From Pullichristensenella sp963930055 (GTDB lineage: Bacteria > Bacillota > Clostridia > Christensenellales > Aristaeellaceae), in the NCBI GenBank assembly GCA_963930055.1, contig CAWVKS010000004.1:1-64000 (forward strand): a stretch of 64,000 nt of DNA, in the 5' to 3' direction. The translations under genes were made by a program, and so were the position numbers. Shown here piece after piece: positions 29,420 to 37,811 of this stretch (position 1 is the first letter of the stretch; every line of letters begins with the position of its first letter). A model generated the notes under the pieces. It was not told where the DNA came from. It saw only the letters and a program-made list of their open reading frames with translations, and made no database searches.

Positions 29420-30885
29420 GATAGCTCCTCTCTTGCTGTACGCCATTGGTCGTACTGCCGTTGGGCCTCGGCGAGCACGCGTTCCAGACCCGTCGCTTCC
29501 ATTTCCGCCAGCATTTGGGGTAGGTATATGTCGGGATCGAGCTGGCCGCTGGTCAAGCCATATACGTACTGGTTTTTGATATCCATCAGAGCGGCGTTTT
29601 CTGCCGCGACCAGCGTATCGTCAAAGATAAAACCTACCAGGGGAGAGTGCTGCGCAGAGCGGTTATAGGCTTCCAGCTGTTCCCACAGGTCCGCATCATA
29701 GCGCTCCCACACATAAGAGATCGACTGATTGGGCAGTAGCCATGGCATGCTGTTTGCAAAGCCGACGGTTTGCGCGGTCGTGCCCTGCGGATAGCCGATG
29801 GTGCCGTCGTCTCGAAAGACATAATGCACGCCCTCCAGTCCGTAGGAAAGCAGGTTGACCACTTCGCTGTCGGAATAAAGCAAATTCAAAAACTGCATGG
29901 CCTTTCCCGGGTTGACGCAGGATCGTGATATACCCCAGTGCCGCAGCGAATAGGAGTAATTGGAGACCACCGGCTCCATCAGTGGAATGGTGACCATTTC
30001 CATGCCGCAGCTGTTGCTGACCTCCTGCTCAATGCCTGGCTTATAAACAGTGATAAGGGAAAAGAGTTCTCCCGCGCGCACCAGTGAGGAAGCGTTGATG
30101 TTCTGAAACGACATGCCAAAGGCTACAAAGCCCTCCTCATACCAGGCATGAACCAGTTCGGCCTGCTCGCGGAAGGAATCGGTTGCGTAGTAGCAAACCA
30201 GCGTGCCGGGATCCGTCTCGCTCAAGCTGAATACGGTATCGCAGATCACTTCGGCATTTGCCTGGAAGGACAAAACGGCGCTCTTCGTGTAATATCCACA
30301 GACGACGCCCATCGCCGGCTCATTTTCATGGACGGTTTCAAACACGGGCCACAGGTCGGCGGCGGATCGCACTTGGGAAACATCGATGCCGTATTTTTCC
30401 AGGATATCCTTACGCATACTGATCCCCTGCGAGGTCACATAATCACTGACCGATGGAAGCGCATAGAGTACGCCGTCGATGCGGTAATCGTTCAGGCGAT
30501 CTTCGCCGACCACGGTAATGATATCCTGCCCATAGGCGTTGAGCAACTCGTCCAACGGAATGGCTTCTCCCGAGTAATCCAGTAACTCGTCTACAAGCAA
30601 GTCAAAGGAGATGCCCTCCCGCTCTAACAGGTTCAGCTCCGCCTGCCGCCGTGCATCGGGATTGCTTCTGATCAAAGACAGCAGGGGCACCAGATCGACC
30701 TCAGCGCCGATTTTTTCTCGAGTGATGCGGTTCAGTTCCGCCTCGATCATGTCCATGTCTGCAGGGATCTCCGACAAGCAGAAAAATGGTACGGTCAGCC
30801 GCGCATAGATTGGTTTGTCTGCAAGGACTGGCACGTGCGGTACGAGCAGAAACAATATAATGAACAGAGCGGCGGCGCGCTTCAT
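29416..30885 (-). CDS. Extracytoplasmic solute-binding protein of a sensory operon
   Basis: A 489-aa family 1-type solute-binding protein. Residues 1-22 form a signal peptide (MKRAAALFIILFLLVPHVPVLA) with no lipobox cysteine. The mature part shows the two-lobe binding protein pattern (YRIDGVLYALPSVSDYV, SSLVRAGELFSLITVYKPG, ISRSCVNPGKAMQFLNLLYSD), with a C-terminal DUF3502-like end. It overlaps both the kinase and the regulator genes by 4 bp and no permease or ATPase gene adjoins it. It probably acts as the ligand-sensing subunit for the kinase rather than as a transporter part, as in other Firmicute three-component systems. The ligand is unknown, presumably a saccharide. Confidence 0.8.
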   Translation of the reverse strand: MKRAAALFIILFLLVPHVPVLADKPIYARLTVPFFCLSEIPADMDMIEAELNRITREKIGAEVDLVPLLSLIRSNPDARRQAELNLLEREGISFDLLVDELLDYSGEAIPLDELLNAYGQDIITVVGEDRLNDYRIDGVLYALPSVSDYVTSQGISMRKDILEKYGIDVSQVRSAADLWPVFETVHENEPAMGVVCGYYTKSAVLSFQANAEVICDTVFSLSETDPGTLVCYYATDSFREQAELVHAWYEEGFVAFGMSFQNINASSLVRAGELFSLITVYKPGIEQEVSNSCGMEMVTIPLMEPVVSNYSYSLRHWGISRSCVNPGKAMQFLNLLYSDSEVVNLLSYGLEGVHYVFRDDGTIGYPQGTTAQTVGFANSMPWLLPNQSISYVWERYDADLWEQLEAYNRSAQHSPLVGFIFDDTLVAAENAALMDIKNQYVYGLTSGQLDPDIYLPQMLAEMEATGLERVLAEAQRQYDQWRTAREELS

Positions 30886-32591
30886 AGACGGTTTCCTCCT
30901 TTCCAGTCCAGAGGCAAAAACATTTCCACCTGCGCGCCGCTATCATTGCGATTGGAAAAGCGCACCCAGGCCCGGTCATTGTAGAGGATCTTTAGTCTCT
31001 GGCGGACATTGGCAATGCCGATGCCACGGTCGTCTCCATCAGGGACGGGGATCTCTGGACGGTTCAGCTCGGCGAGCGCTGACGGGCTAAAGCCGTCTCC
31101 GTTATCTTCAATGGCGATGCGCAGATAGTGGGCGCCATTGAGTACCGATTCATCGATTTGCACGAGGATTTCCATGGGACGGTCGAGACCACGAGCGTGC
31201 TTCAGAGCGTTTTCCACAAAGATCTGTATGCCGAGGATGGGGATTTCGTAGTCCAGCAATTCATCTTCCACGCGCACAGTATAGCGGTAACGCGCGTCGT
31301 GCTGGGCGCTTTGCATGTCGATGAAGTTCTGCGTGTAGACAAGTTCCTCCTCCAGCGTCACATACCAAGGGTTGTAGAGGATATACTGGCAGTGCGTGGC
31401 CAGATACATGGTCATTTTCTGCACCATGTCGTAGTCCTTAATGCGTGCGAAGCTGACGATGGTATTGAGGGCATTGAGCAGGAAATGCGGGCGGATCTGC
31501 AACTGGAAAAGCTGCATCTGCGTCTGTTGCTTGACCAGTTTTTCCTCGTACATCTGAATTTTCAAGCTTTCGATTTGACTGGTCATGGCGTTGAGCGCGT
31601 GGTAGACGTTTTCAATTTCCAAGCCGTCGCTTCGACGGATGGGGATCGGGGCGAGATTACCGCTGCGGATACCGTCGATCGCCCCGGCCAGGCGATTGAG
31701 CGGCCGCACTAACGACGCGCGCAAAAACAGCATGTATAGCACAAATAGCACGCAGGCAAATGTGATGGCCGCCAGCATGCTTTGGTGCATTTGCCACACT
31801 GGTGCCAGAACCGCGCCCTCATCCCAAAGGACGATGATATTAAAGGGCGCGGCGCTCAGAGATGTGCGCGTTACAAGATATGGCTCCAGCAGTTGCGCAA
31901 GCTGCCTCGAAGAACGCGTATCGAATTCTCTGTTCAGCAGGCGGCCCTGGCGGTCAGAGAGCATGATATGTGTCAGCCCCAGAAGGTCCGCGCTTTGGAT
32001 ATTTTCAAACAGCGAATCCACGCTGAACCAACAGCCCATTACGCCGTCGCGCACATTTGTAGCGATATAGAGGTAAAAATTGCCGCCGGCCTCAAAGTAC
32101 AGGTAGCCTTCCTGGAAAATTTGCGCGTCCGCGCCAAGCCCATCGAGTCTATCCTGCAACGCCAGCGCCGCTGTGCGGCTTTCCGTATAAGACCGATTGT
32201 AGTTTTGCAGAAAACGCAGGCTGCCGTCGCGGTAAAGGAAAAAAGCATCGATCTGCGGATAGAGCGCCATATCTTCTGAAATATCTTCCGCCAGCGAATT
32301 CAGTGCTTGCAGGCCGCTTGGGGTTTGCTGCGCACTTTCGGAAAGCAGGGAAAGATCCACGCGCAAATTGGCTATGTAGAGCTTTGCTGAGGCCAACGTA
32401 GCGTCTATATCGGCGGAATAAGGAGTGAGCGTCTGGTTGATGCTGCCGCGTGTCTGCGTTTCAAAAGATTCCGCCGCAGTCCAGATGGTAGCGTAAAGGA
32501 TTGCCAAAATGGGTACGACAAACACAAATGCCCATAAGAGCATTTTCGCGCGCAAAGAATTGGGAAGTTTCAGCTTTCGCAGTACCTGCAT
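30882..32591 (-). CDS. Sensor histidine kinase (YesM family)
   Basis: A 569-aa membrane kinase. Two transmembrane helices (about 17-38 and 262-285) enclose a dCache-like extracellular sensor. A HAMP domain (LRASLVRPLNRLAGAI) follows, then the His_kinase domain with phospho-acceptor in LQIRPHFLLNALNTIVSFAR, and an ATPase domain (IFVENALKHA, EDNGDGFSP, GIGIANVRQRLKILY). ATG at 32591 has GAGG upstream; an in-frame start at 32666 lacks one. It is first in the operon with the solute-binding protein and the regulator. It is transcribed away from the ChvE-like gene; the 270-bp gap holds both control regions. Confidence 0.92.
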   Translation of the reverse strand: MQVLRKLKLPNSLRAKMLLWAFVFVVPILAILYATIWTAAESFETQTRGSINQTLTPYSADIDATLASAKLYIANLRVDLSLLSESAQQTPSGLQALNSLAEDISEDMALYPQIDAFFLYRDGSLRFLQNYNRSYTESRTAALALQDRLDGLGADAQIFQEGYLYFEAGGNFYLYIATNVRDGVMGCWFSVDSLFENIQSADLLGLTHIMLSDRQGRLLNREFDTRSSRQLAQLLEPYLVTRTSLSAAPFNIIVLWDEGAVLAPVWQMHQSMLAAITFACVLFVLYMLFLRASLVRPLNRLAGAIDGIRSGNLAPIPIRRSDGLEIENVYHALNAMTSQIESLKIQMYEEKLVKQQTQMQLFQLQIRPHFLLNALNTIVSFARIKDYDMVQKMTMYLATHCQYILYNPWYVTLEEELVYTQNFIDMQSAQHDARYRYTVRVEDELLDYEIPILGIQIFVENALKHARGLDRPMEILVQIDESVLNGAHYLRIAIEDNGDGFSPSALAELNRPEIPVPDGDDRGIGIANVRQRLKILYNDRAWVRFSNRNDSGAQVEMFLPLDWKGGNRL

Positions 32592-32861
32592 ATCCTTCGC
32601 CTCGCTTTTTATTTGCCCATGACAAATCACAAAACCCATTATAACAATAGCGGGAAAAGAATTCAAGGATGCATAGTTAAAAAATCAAAGAACCTGACAA
32701 TCCTTATAAAACTCGTGACATTTCTTAAAGAATATTGAGGCGAAAGCTTTTATAATGTGTTTAACGGTGCGCGGCGTCCGGCCGCTTATTCGGTTTTATC
32801 CGCAGGCACGTTGCGTTGCTTTCGGATGAAGAATATCCCCAAAGAAAGGTGGAAATTCAGA
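32592..32861. promoter_or_regulatory. Divergent control region of the sensory and transport operons
   Basis: AT-rich segment between the kinase and the ChvE-like gene. The best rightward element is TATAAT at 32751-32756, about 110 bp before the ChvE start; the matching -35 region is poor, which fits an activator-dependent promoter controlled by the AraC-type regulator. No clear inverted repeat operator was identified. No gene is supported in it; a short open extension ahead of 32862 lacks start signals. Confidence 0.5.
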
Positions 32862-33944
32862 ATGAAGAAACTGCTAACCCTCCTCCTCGCCCTGGCTTTG
32901 ACGCTTTCCATGTGCTCGGCTGCGCTGGCCGCAGATGTGGGCATCGTGCTGCCGACGCGCGACGAACCGCGCTGGCTGCAGGATCAGGCCCGCTTTGAGT
33001 CAGTCATCGCCGATACGGACTACACCGTGGAAGTACTTTTCAGCCAGGGTTCTTCCGCCACGGAGCTGACCAACGTGGAAACCCTGATTGCCCAAGGCAT
33101 GAAAGTGCTCATCATTTGCGCGCAGGACGCTGCTGCTGCTGGCATCGCCGTGGAAAATGCCAGGGCTGAGGGCGTCACGGTCATCTCCTATGACCGCCTG
33201 ATTACCGATACCGAGGCCGTGGACTACTACGTGACCTTTGATTCTGTGGCAGTCGGCGAGGCCATGGGCCAGTACCTGATTGACAACGCCGAGGGTACCG
33301 GCAATTCGCTCTACCTCTACGCCGGCGCGCAGACCGATAACAACGCCTTCCTGTTCTTCGAGGGCGCCTGGAACGTGCTCCAGCCCAAGATTGCAGACGG
33401 CACCTTCGTGATCCGCAATTCCTCCGAGGCCATTGCCGTGCAGGACAAGCCGGAGCTGACCCGCGAGGAGCAGGCCGCCATCATCGGCCAGATCACCACG
33501 GACTGGGATTTCAACGTCGCCAAGTCCAAGGCGGAGAGCCATCTTACCGCCGCCACCGCCGATGAAAAGGGCTTGTGCTACATCCTCGCCCCCAACGACG
33601 GCACCGCGCGCTCCATTGCCGACGTGTTCGCCGCGGACGCGGACGTGAGCGGCTACTACGTCACCGGTCAGGACGCCGAGGTCGCCTCCGTGCAGTACGT
33701 CATCGACGGTTTGCAGTCCATGACCGTGTTCAAGGACACCCGCACCCTGGCGCAGGACGCCATGGATATGGCCATTGCCGTACTGGAAGGCAGTGATGTC
33801 GTCACCGACGCCACCTACAACAACGGCGCGATCGACGTGCCCTCCAAGCAGAGCCCGGTCGTGGTGGTCACCCAGGACAACGTCAAGGAAGCCCTGATCG
33901 ATTCCGGTTACTATGAGGCTTCGCAGTTCACGGGTCTCGAATAA
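32862..33944 (+). CDS. chvE: ChvE-type multiple-monosaccharide binding protein
   Basis: A 360-aa periplasmic-binding-protein family 1 (PBP1-like) sugar receptor of the ChvE group. A signal peptide covers residues 1-24 (MKKLLTLLLALALTLSMCSA...). Diagnostic parts are GIVLPTRDEPRWLQDQ, NVETLIAQGMKVLIICAQDAAAA, GVTVISYDRLITDTEAVDYYVTFD and the C-terminal VPSKQSPVVVVTQDNV. These are the strand-helix units that bind aldoses in ChvE. It starts at 32862 with AAAGGTGGA upstream and is followed, after a strong hairpin, by the cognate ATPase and permease genes. The exact sugar cannot be told; homologues bind glucose, galactose, arabinose and xylose. Confidence 0.88.
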   Translation: MKKLLTLLLALALTLSMCSAALAADVGIVLPTRDEPRWLQDQARFESVIADTDYTVEVLFSQGSSATELTNVETLIAQGMKVLIICAQDAAAAGIAVENARAEGVTVISYDRLITDTEAVDYYVTFDSVAVGEAMGQYLIDNAEGTGNSLYLYAGAQTDNNAFLFFEGAWNVLQPKIADGTFVIRNSSEAIAVQDKPELTREEQAAIIGQITTDWDFNVAKSKAESHLTAATADEKGLCYILAPNDGTARSIADVFAADADVSGYYVTGQDAEVASVQYVIDGLQSMTVFKDTRTLAQDAMDMAIAVLEGSDVVTDATYNNGAIDVPSKQSPVVVVTQDNVKEALIDSGYYEASQFTGLE

Positions 33945-33952
33945 AGGCATAT

Positions 33953-33993
33953 GGGGAAAGGCGGCCGGCCCGTTCGCGAGCCGGCCTTTCCCC
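33953..33993 (+). promoter_or_regulatory. Intercistronic hairpin after the binding protein gene
   Basis: GGGGAAAGGC..CCGGC (33953-33969) pairs with GCCGGCCTTTCCCC (33980-33993), a 14-bp GC-rich stem without a T-run, followed at once by the ribosome binding site of the ATPase gene. It probably stabilises the upstream message or partly terminates transcription, giving more binding protein than ATPase. Confidence 0.75.
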
Positions 33994-34007
33994 AGGAAGG
34001 AGACGGC

Positions 34008-35549
34008 ATGCAGGACATACTTCTGGAAATGCGGGGCATCACCAAGCGGTTTCCCGGGGTCAAGGCGCTTGACAACGTCAACTTTGCGGTGCGCCGTGGA
34101 GAGATTCACTGCTTGGTGGGAGAAAACGGCGCGGGCAAGTCCACGCTGATGAAGGTTTTGTCGGGCGTTCACGCCTACGGGACATACGAAGGCGACATCA
34201 TCTTTGCAGGGAAAACCGCAAAATTCCACAACATCGCCGAAAGCGAGACGGCGGGAATCGCCATCATCTATCAGGAGCTGGCGCAGTTCCCGGAACTGTC
34301 CATTTACGAAAACATCTTCATGGGCCACGAAATCATGCGGGGGCGGACGATCGACTGGAATCAGACCATCGTGCGCGCCAGGGAAGTGCTTTCCCGAGTG
34401 CGTCTGCATGAAAACCCTGCCACGAAAATCAAGGATCTGGGCGTGGGCAAGCGCCAGCTCATCGAGATTGCCAAGGCGCTGGCCAAGAACGTCAAGCTGT
34501 TGATTTTGGACGAACCGACCGCGGCGCTCAACGAGGACGACAGCGAAAACCTTTTGCAGCTTTTACGGGAGCTGAAAGGGCAGGGCATTACATGCATCAT
34601 GATTTCCCACAAGCTCAAGGAAATTGTGGAAATCGCGGATACAATTACAGTCCTGCGCGACGGCATGACGGTGTGCTCCATGGATGCGCAAAGGCAGAAG
34701 GTCACCGAATCGGAAATCATCAAGCATATGGTCGGCCGCGAAATCGACGACATCTACCCCAAGCGAAAAAAGAAAAGTGCCGGCGACGTGATCTTTGCGA
34801 TACGAAATTGGACGGTGGTAGACCCCGCCACCGGGCGCGAACTTCTGCACGACGTCAACATGGAAGTGCGTTCGGGCGAGATTGTCGGCCTGGCCGGGCT
34901 GATGGGCGCGGGGCGCACAGAGTTGGCCATGAGCATATTTGGTAACACCCCGGGCTACAAAATCGTTTCTGGTGAGCTGTGGCTGAAGGGAAAGAAGGTA
35001 GACTTGCGCTCCCCGCGCGCCTGCATTGACGCGGGGCTGGCCTATGTAACGGAGGATCGCAAGCGCAACGGCCTGATCCTGATTCAGGATATACGCTTCA
35101 ATACCACCATTGCGGCGCTTCAGAAGCTCACGCGTGGCTTGGTGGTGGATGGCAACGAAGAAATCCGTGTGGCCAACGAATTCAAGGACGCCATCAACAT
35201 CAAGGCGCCGTCCATCCAACAACTGGTGGGCAACCTCTCCGGCGGCAACCAGCAAAAGACGTCGCTGGCAAAGTGGATGTTTGCCGACCCGGAGGTGCTG
35301 ATTCTCGACGAGCCGACGCGCGGCATCGACGTGGGCGCGAAGTATGAAATTTATACGCTGATGAACCAGATGGTGGAGCGGGGCATGAGCATCATCATGA
35401 TCTCCTCCGAGCTGTTGGAAATCCTGGGCATGAGCGACAGGCTGTATGTAATGAGCGAAGGGACGATCACCGGCCAGATGCCGGTGGAAGAAGCTACCGA
35501 GCAGAACGTAATGGCGCTGGCAACAAGGACACGGGAGGTTACGGCATGA
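34008..35549 (+). CDS. gguA: Monosaccharide ABC transporter, double ATPase subunit
   Basis: A 513-aa protein with two ABC modules, as in RbsA/XylG/GguA. The first has Walker A GENGAGKST (near residue 40), Q-loop YQELAQFPE, a divergent signature (LGVGKRQLIEIA) and Walker B LLILDEPTAAL. The second has a degenerate Walker A (GLMGAGRTE), signature LSGGNQQK and Walker B VLILDEPTRGID. Asymmetric function of the two sites is usual in this family. ATG at 34008 with AGGAAGGAG upstream. Its stop overlaps the permease start (ATGA). It powers import of monosaccharides delivered by the ChvE-like receptor. Confidence 0.93.
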   Translation: MQDILLEMRGITKRFPGVKALDNVNFAVRRGEIHCLVGENGAGKSTLMKVLSGVHAYGTYEGDIIFAGKTAKFHNIAESETAGIAIIYQELAQFPELSIYENIFMGHEIMRGRTIDWNQTIVRAREVLSRVRLHENPATKIKDLGVGKRQLIEIAKALAKNVKLLILDEPTAALNEDDSENLLQLLRELKGQGITCIMISHKLKEIVEIADTITVLRDGMTVCSMDAQRQKVTESEIIKHMVGREIDDIYPKRKKKSAGDVIFAIRNWTVVDPATGRELLHDVNMEVRSGEIVGLAGLMGAGRTELAMSIFGNTPGYKIVSGELWLKGKKVDLRSPRACIDAGLAYVTEDRKRNGLILIQDIRFNTTIAALQKLTRGLVVDGNEEIRVANEFKDAINIKAPSIQQLVGNLSGGNQQKTSLAKWMFADPEVLILDEPTRGIDVGAKYEIYTLMNQMVERGMSIIMISSELLEILGMSDRLYVMSEGTITGQMPVEEATEQNVMALATRTREVTA

Positions 35550-36742
35550 ACACGACGCTGCAAAGCCGGGAAAAACAGACGCTGCCGCTGGGGCAGTTGC
35601 TCAAGACGAACATACGCGATTACGCCATGTATATCGTGCTGGTGGTGCTGTTTGTGGTATTCGGCATCCTCACCAACGGGCTGTTCCTCTCGCCGCGCAA
35701 CCTCACAGACCTTATCAACCAGACGGGCTATGTGGCGGTGCTGGCCATCGGCATGACCTGTATACTGATTATCAGCCACATCGACCTGTCCGTGGGCTAT
35801 GTGGCGGGCTTCCTGGGCGCAGTGGCGGCCACGCTTCTGACGTTCAATGGCTGGCCGCTGGGCCTGGTATTGCCGCTGATTCTGGTGTTGGGCATCGTCA
35901 TCGGCATGTACCAGGGCTTTCTGGTATCGGTCGTCAAGGTGCCAGCGTTTGTGACCACGCTGGCGGGGCAGTTCATCTTCCGCGGCCTTTTGATGCTGAT
36001 TACGGCTGGCAGCGGCACCATCATCGTGCGTGACGAGGTGTTCCGTGCCCTTTCCAATGGCAACATCCCCGCCGTGGTGACCACGGAATCGGGCATGAAC
36101 GTTTTGACACTGGTCATCGGCCTGGTGGCGGCGGTGCTGTTGATTATCTCGCAGGTGCGTGCGCGGCGCAACATGCAGAAGTACAACTTCAAGGTCATCT
36201 CCGGCGGGGCGTTCGCGCTGAAGTTGCTGCTGTTCACGGCCATTCTGGTGGGCGTGACCTGGGTGCTGGCGAATTACCGCGGCCTGCCGTGGACGGCGGT
36301 GATTGTGGCGGCGGTGCTGCTGATTTACAACTTCATCCTCAACAAGACGCGCCTGGGCCGCAGCATTTACGCTATCGGCGGCAATTCCGAGGCGGCGGAG
36401 CTTTCCGGCATCAACGTGCGCAAGGTGACGTTTATCACCTTCTGCTCCATGAGCATGCTGGCGGCTTTGAGCGGCATTCTCTACACCTCGCGTCTGGCAT
36501 CGGCCACGCCCACTGCGGGCTTGGGCTTTGAGCTGGACGCCATCGCTTCTTCCTACATCGGCGGCGTGGCGGTTTCCGGCGGCGTGGGCAAGGTGACCAA
36601 CACCATCGTCGGCGCGCTGGTGATCATGTCCCTGACCAACGGCATGAACCTGTTGGGCGTGGACGTGTCCTTCCAGTACATCGTCAAGGGCGCTATCTTC
36701 ATTCTCGCCGTGGCGTTTGACGTCATCAGCAGAAAAAAGTGA
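35546..36742 (+). CDS. gguB: Monosaccharide ABC transporter, permease subunit
   Basis: A 398-aa polytopic membrane protein of the BPD_transp_2 (RbsC/XylH/GguB) family with about ten membrane segments. The cytoplasmic coupling segment is seen around TRLGRSIYAIGGNSEAAELSGINVRKV, typical for this family. The N-terminal half includes GYVAVLAIGMTCILIISHIDLSVG, and the C-terminal half contains GGVAVSGGVGKVTNTIVGALVIMSL. It overlaps the ATPase gene by 4 bp and ends the operon; a perfect terminator follows at 36900. It forms the translocation path for the ChvE/GguA system. Confidence 0.93.
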   Translation: MNTTLQSREKQTLPLGQLLKTNIRDYAMYIVLVVLFVVFGILTNGLFLSPRNLTDLINQTGYVAVLAIGMTCILIISHIDLSVGYVAGFLGAVAATLLTFNGWPLGLVLPLILVLGIVIGMYQGFLVSVVKVPAFVTTLAGQFIFRGLLMLITAGSGTIIVRDEVFRALSNGNIPAVVTTESGMNVLTLVIGLVAAVLLIISQVRARRNMQKYNFKVISGGAFALKLLLFTAILVGVTWVLANYRGLPWTAVIVAAVLLIYNFILNKTRLGRSIYAIGGNSEAAELSGINVRKVTFITFCSMSMLAALSGILYTSRLASATPTAGLGFELDAIASSYIGGVAVSGGVGKVTNTIVGALVIMSLTNGMNLLGVDVSFQYIVKGAIFILAVAFDVISRKK

Positions 36743-36899
36743 GGAATCCCGAGGATACTTGAATCTTACCGCCTTCCGTCATGTACAAGCAGGCGGCGGT
36801 AGAATGTCAGGCATTCGCAACAAGATTAAGAAAGAGAACATTCAGGAGAGAATCAGCCATGATGTTCGCGTGACCCGACATGCGCACTCCGTATTGCCC

Positions 36900-36939
36900 G
36901 TTGAGTATTCGTGTGATCTCACGAATACTCAACCTTTTT
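36900..36939 (+). terminator. Perfect Rho-independent terminator of the monosaccharide operon
   Basis: GTTGAGTATTCGTG (36900-36913) pairs perfectly with CACGAATACTCAAC (36920-36933), six-base loop, then CTTTTT. It is 158 bp beyond the permease stop. Confidence 0.9.
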
Positions 36940-37025
36940 CTCGAATTTCTGCTAGACAATGTCTTTCTCTCAGGGCAAGATTCTCCCTGTTAAACAAACA
37001 TCCTGCCGGATGCCCGTTTACAGCC

Positions 37026-37120
37026 AATCTTGGTGGGGATTCCGCTCCCCACGCCCTCGGAAACCGCGTCTTCGGCGCTTGCCGGTTCGCTGCGCTCACA
37101 GCATGGCTTTGCCATGAAGG
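37026..37120 (-). repeat. Interspersed repeat, inverted copy 1
   Basis: Read on the minus strand from 37120 it gives CTTCATGGCAAAGCCATGCT, then TGTGAGCGCAGCGAACC, then GTGGGGAGCGGAATCCCCAC. This matches the plus-strand sequence at 37504-37595 with scattered differences. GGGGATTCC/GGAATCCCC and ATGGC/GCCAT form internal stems, so the unit can fold by itself. No coding role is seen. Confidence 0.7.
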
Positions 37121-37503
37121 AAACAAAAATCGCGACTCAATGTTCAACTTTCGCCCGATAAATTATTGTCTGCCTTGACGATGGCAAGGGATGGAATCAG
37201 GAAGGAATCCTTTCGCATCCGTGGATCTGCGAGGGAGAGATTTCTGCTGGACTATATGCGATGCGTTTCCTATATAGTCAGGCAAGTAAAGCGACGCCCC
37301 ATATGAACGACACTTCTCAACAACTGGCAAACTCGGGTTATATCAGCTGAACGAGTGATTTGCAAGCGCTTGCCTCTTGTCGGCCCGATTATTTTCCCAG
37401 AACCGCCCTTTGTCCCATCACGGCCATATCGTCCATAGGCTCGTCGCTCAACGGATTTTTCCTTTGTATAGCAGCTTCTCTACCACACCTATTTCCACCG
37501 CTG

Positions 37504-37595
37504 CTTTCATGGCGGAGCCATGCTGTGAGCACAGTGAACCAACAAACAGACGGCCTGCTTTCGAGGGAGTGGGGAGCGGAATCCCCACCAAGATT
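37504..37595 (+). repeat. Interspersed repeat, copy 2
   Basis: CTTTCATGGCGGAGCCATGC, TGTGAGCACAGTGAACC and GTGGGGAGCGGAATCCCCAC are shared with copy 1 (37026-37120) in opposite orientation, about 384 bp away. The sequence between the conserved blocks is more variable. This is the pattern of a small non-autonomous palindromic repeat rather than a gene duplication. Confidence 0.7.
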
Positions 37596-37767
37596 TCGCG
37601 GCGACAGAATTGCGGGGCAATTTCTGGCTGCCGGGGAAAATCTTGCTCTCCAAAGACCACGTTTTTTGTTTCGCCCTTTCTTCGCATTGGTCGCTATTGA
37701 AGATGTCCTTCCTGAGATTTTGGCCGGGTATTAGGCTGGTTACAAAGTGGATATATCGAAAACAAAA

Positions 37768-37811
37768 AGTGGTTATAAAGTGGATACAATTGTATCCAGC
37801 TTATAACCACC
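37768..37811. repeat. 44-bp palindromic direct repeat, left flank of the IS
   Basis: Identical to 39374-39417. The sequence is a near-perfect palindrome: outer arms GTGGTTATAA / TTATAACCAC, inner GGATACAATTGTATCC. Its presence on both sides of the element marks it as a long target duplication made from a stem-loop target. Confidence 0.85.

Larger units (their letters stand above)
36940..37767. other. Gene-free repeat region upstream of the IS1182-like element
   Basis: No gene was recognised in this 0.8-kb stretch. It contains the inverted pair of 92-95 bp repeats listed separately, and near 37739-37757 a partial copy (GGTTACAAAGTGGATAT) of the left half of the 44-bp palindrome that flanks the IS. 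Short open frames on either strand lack start signals and family features. Confidence 0.55.
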
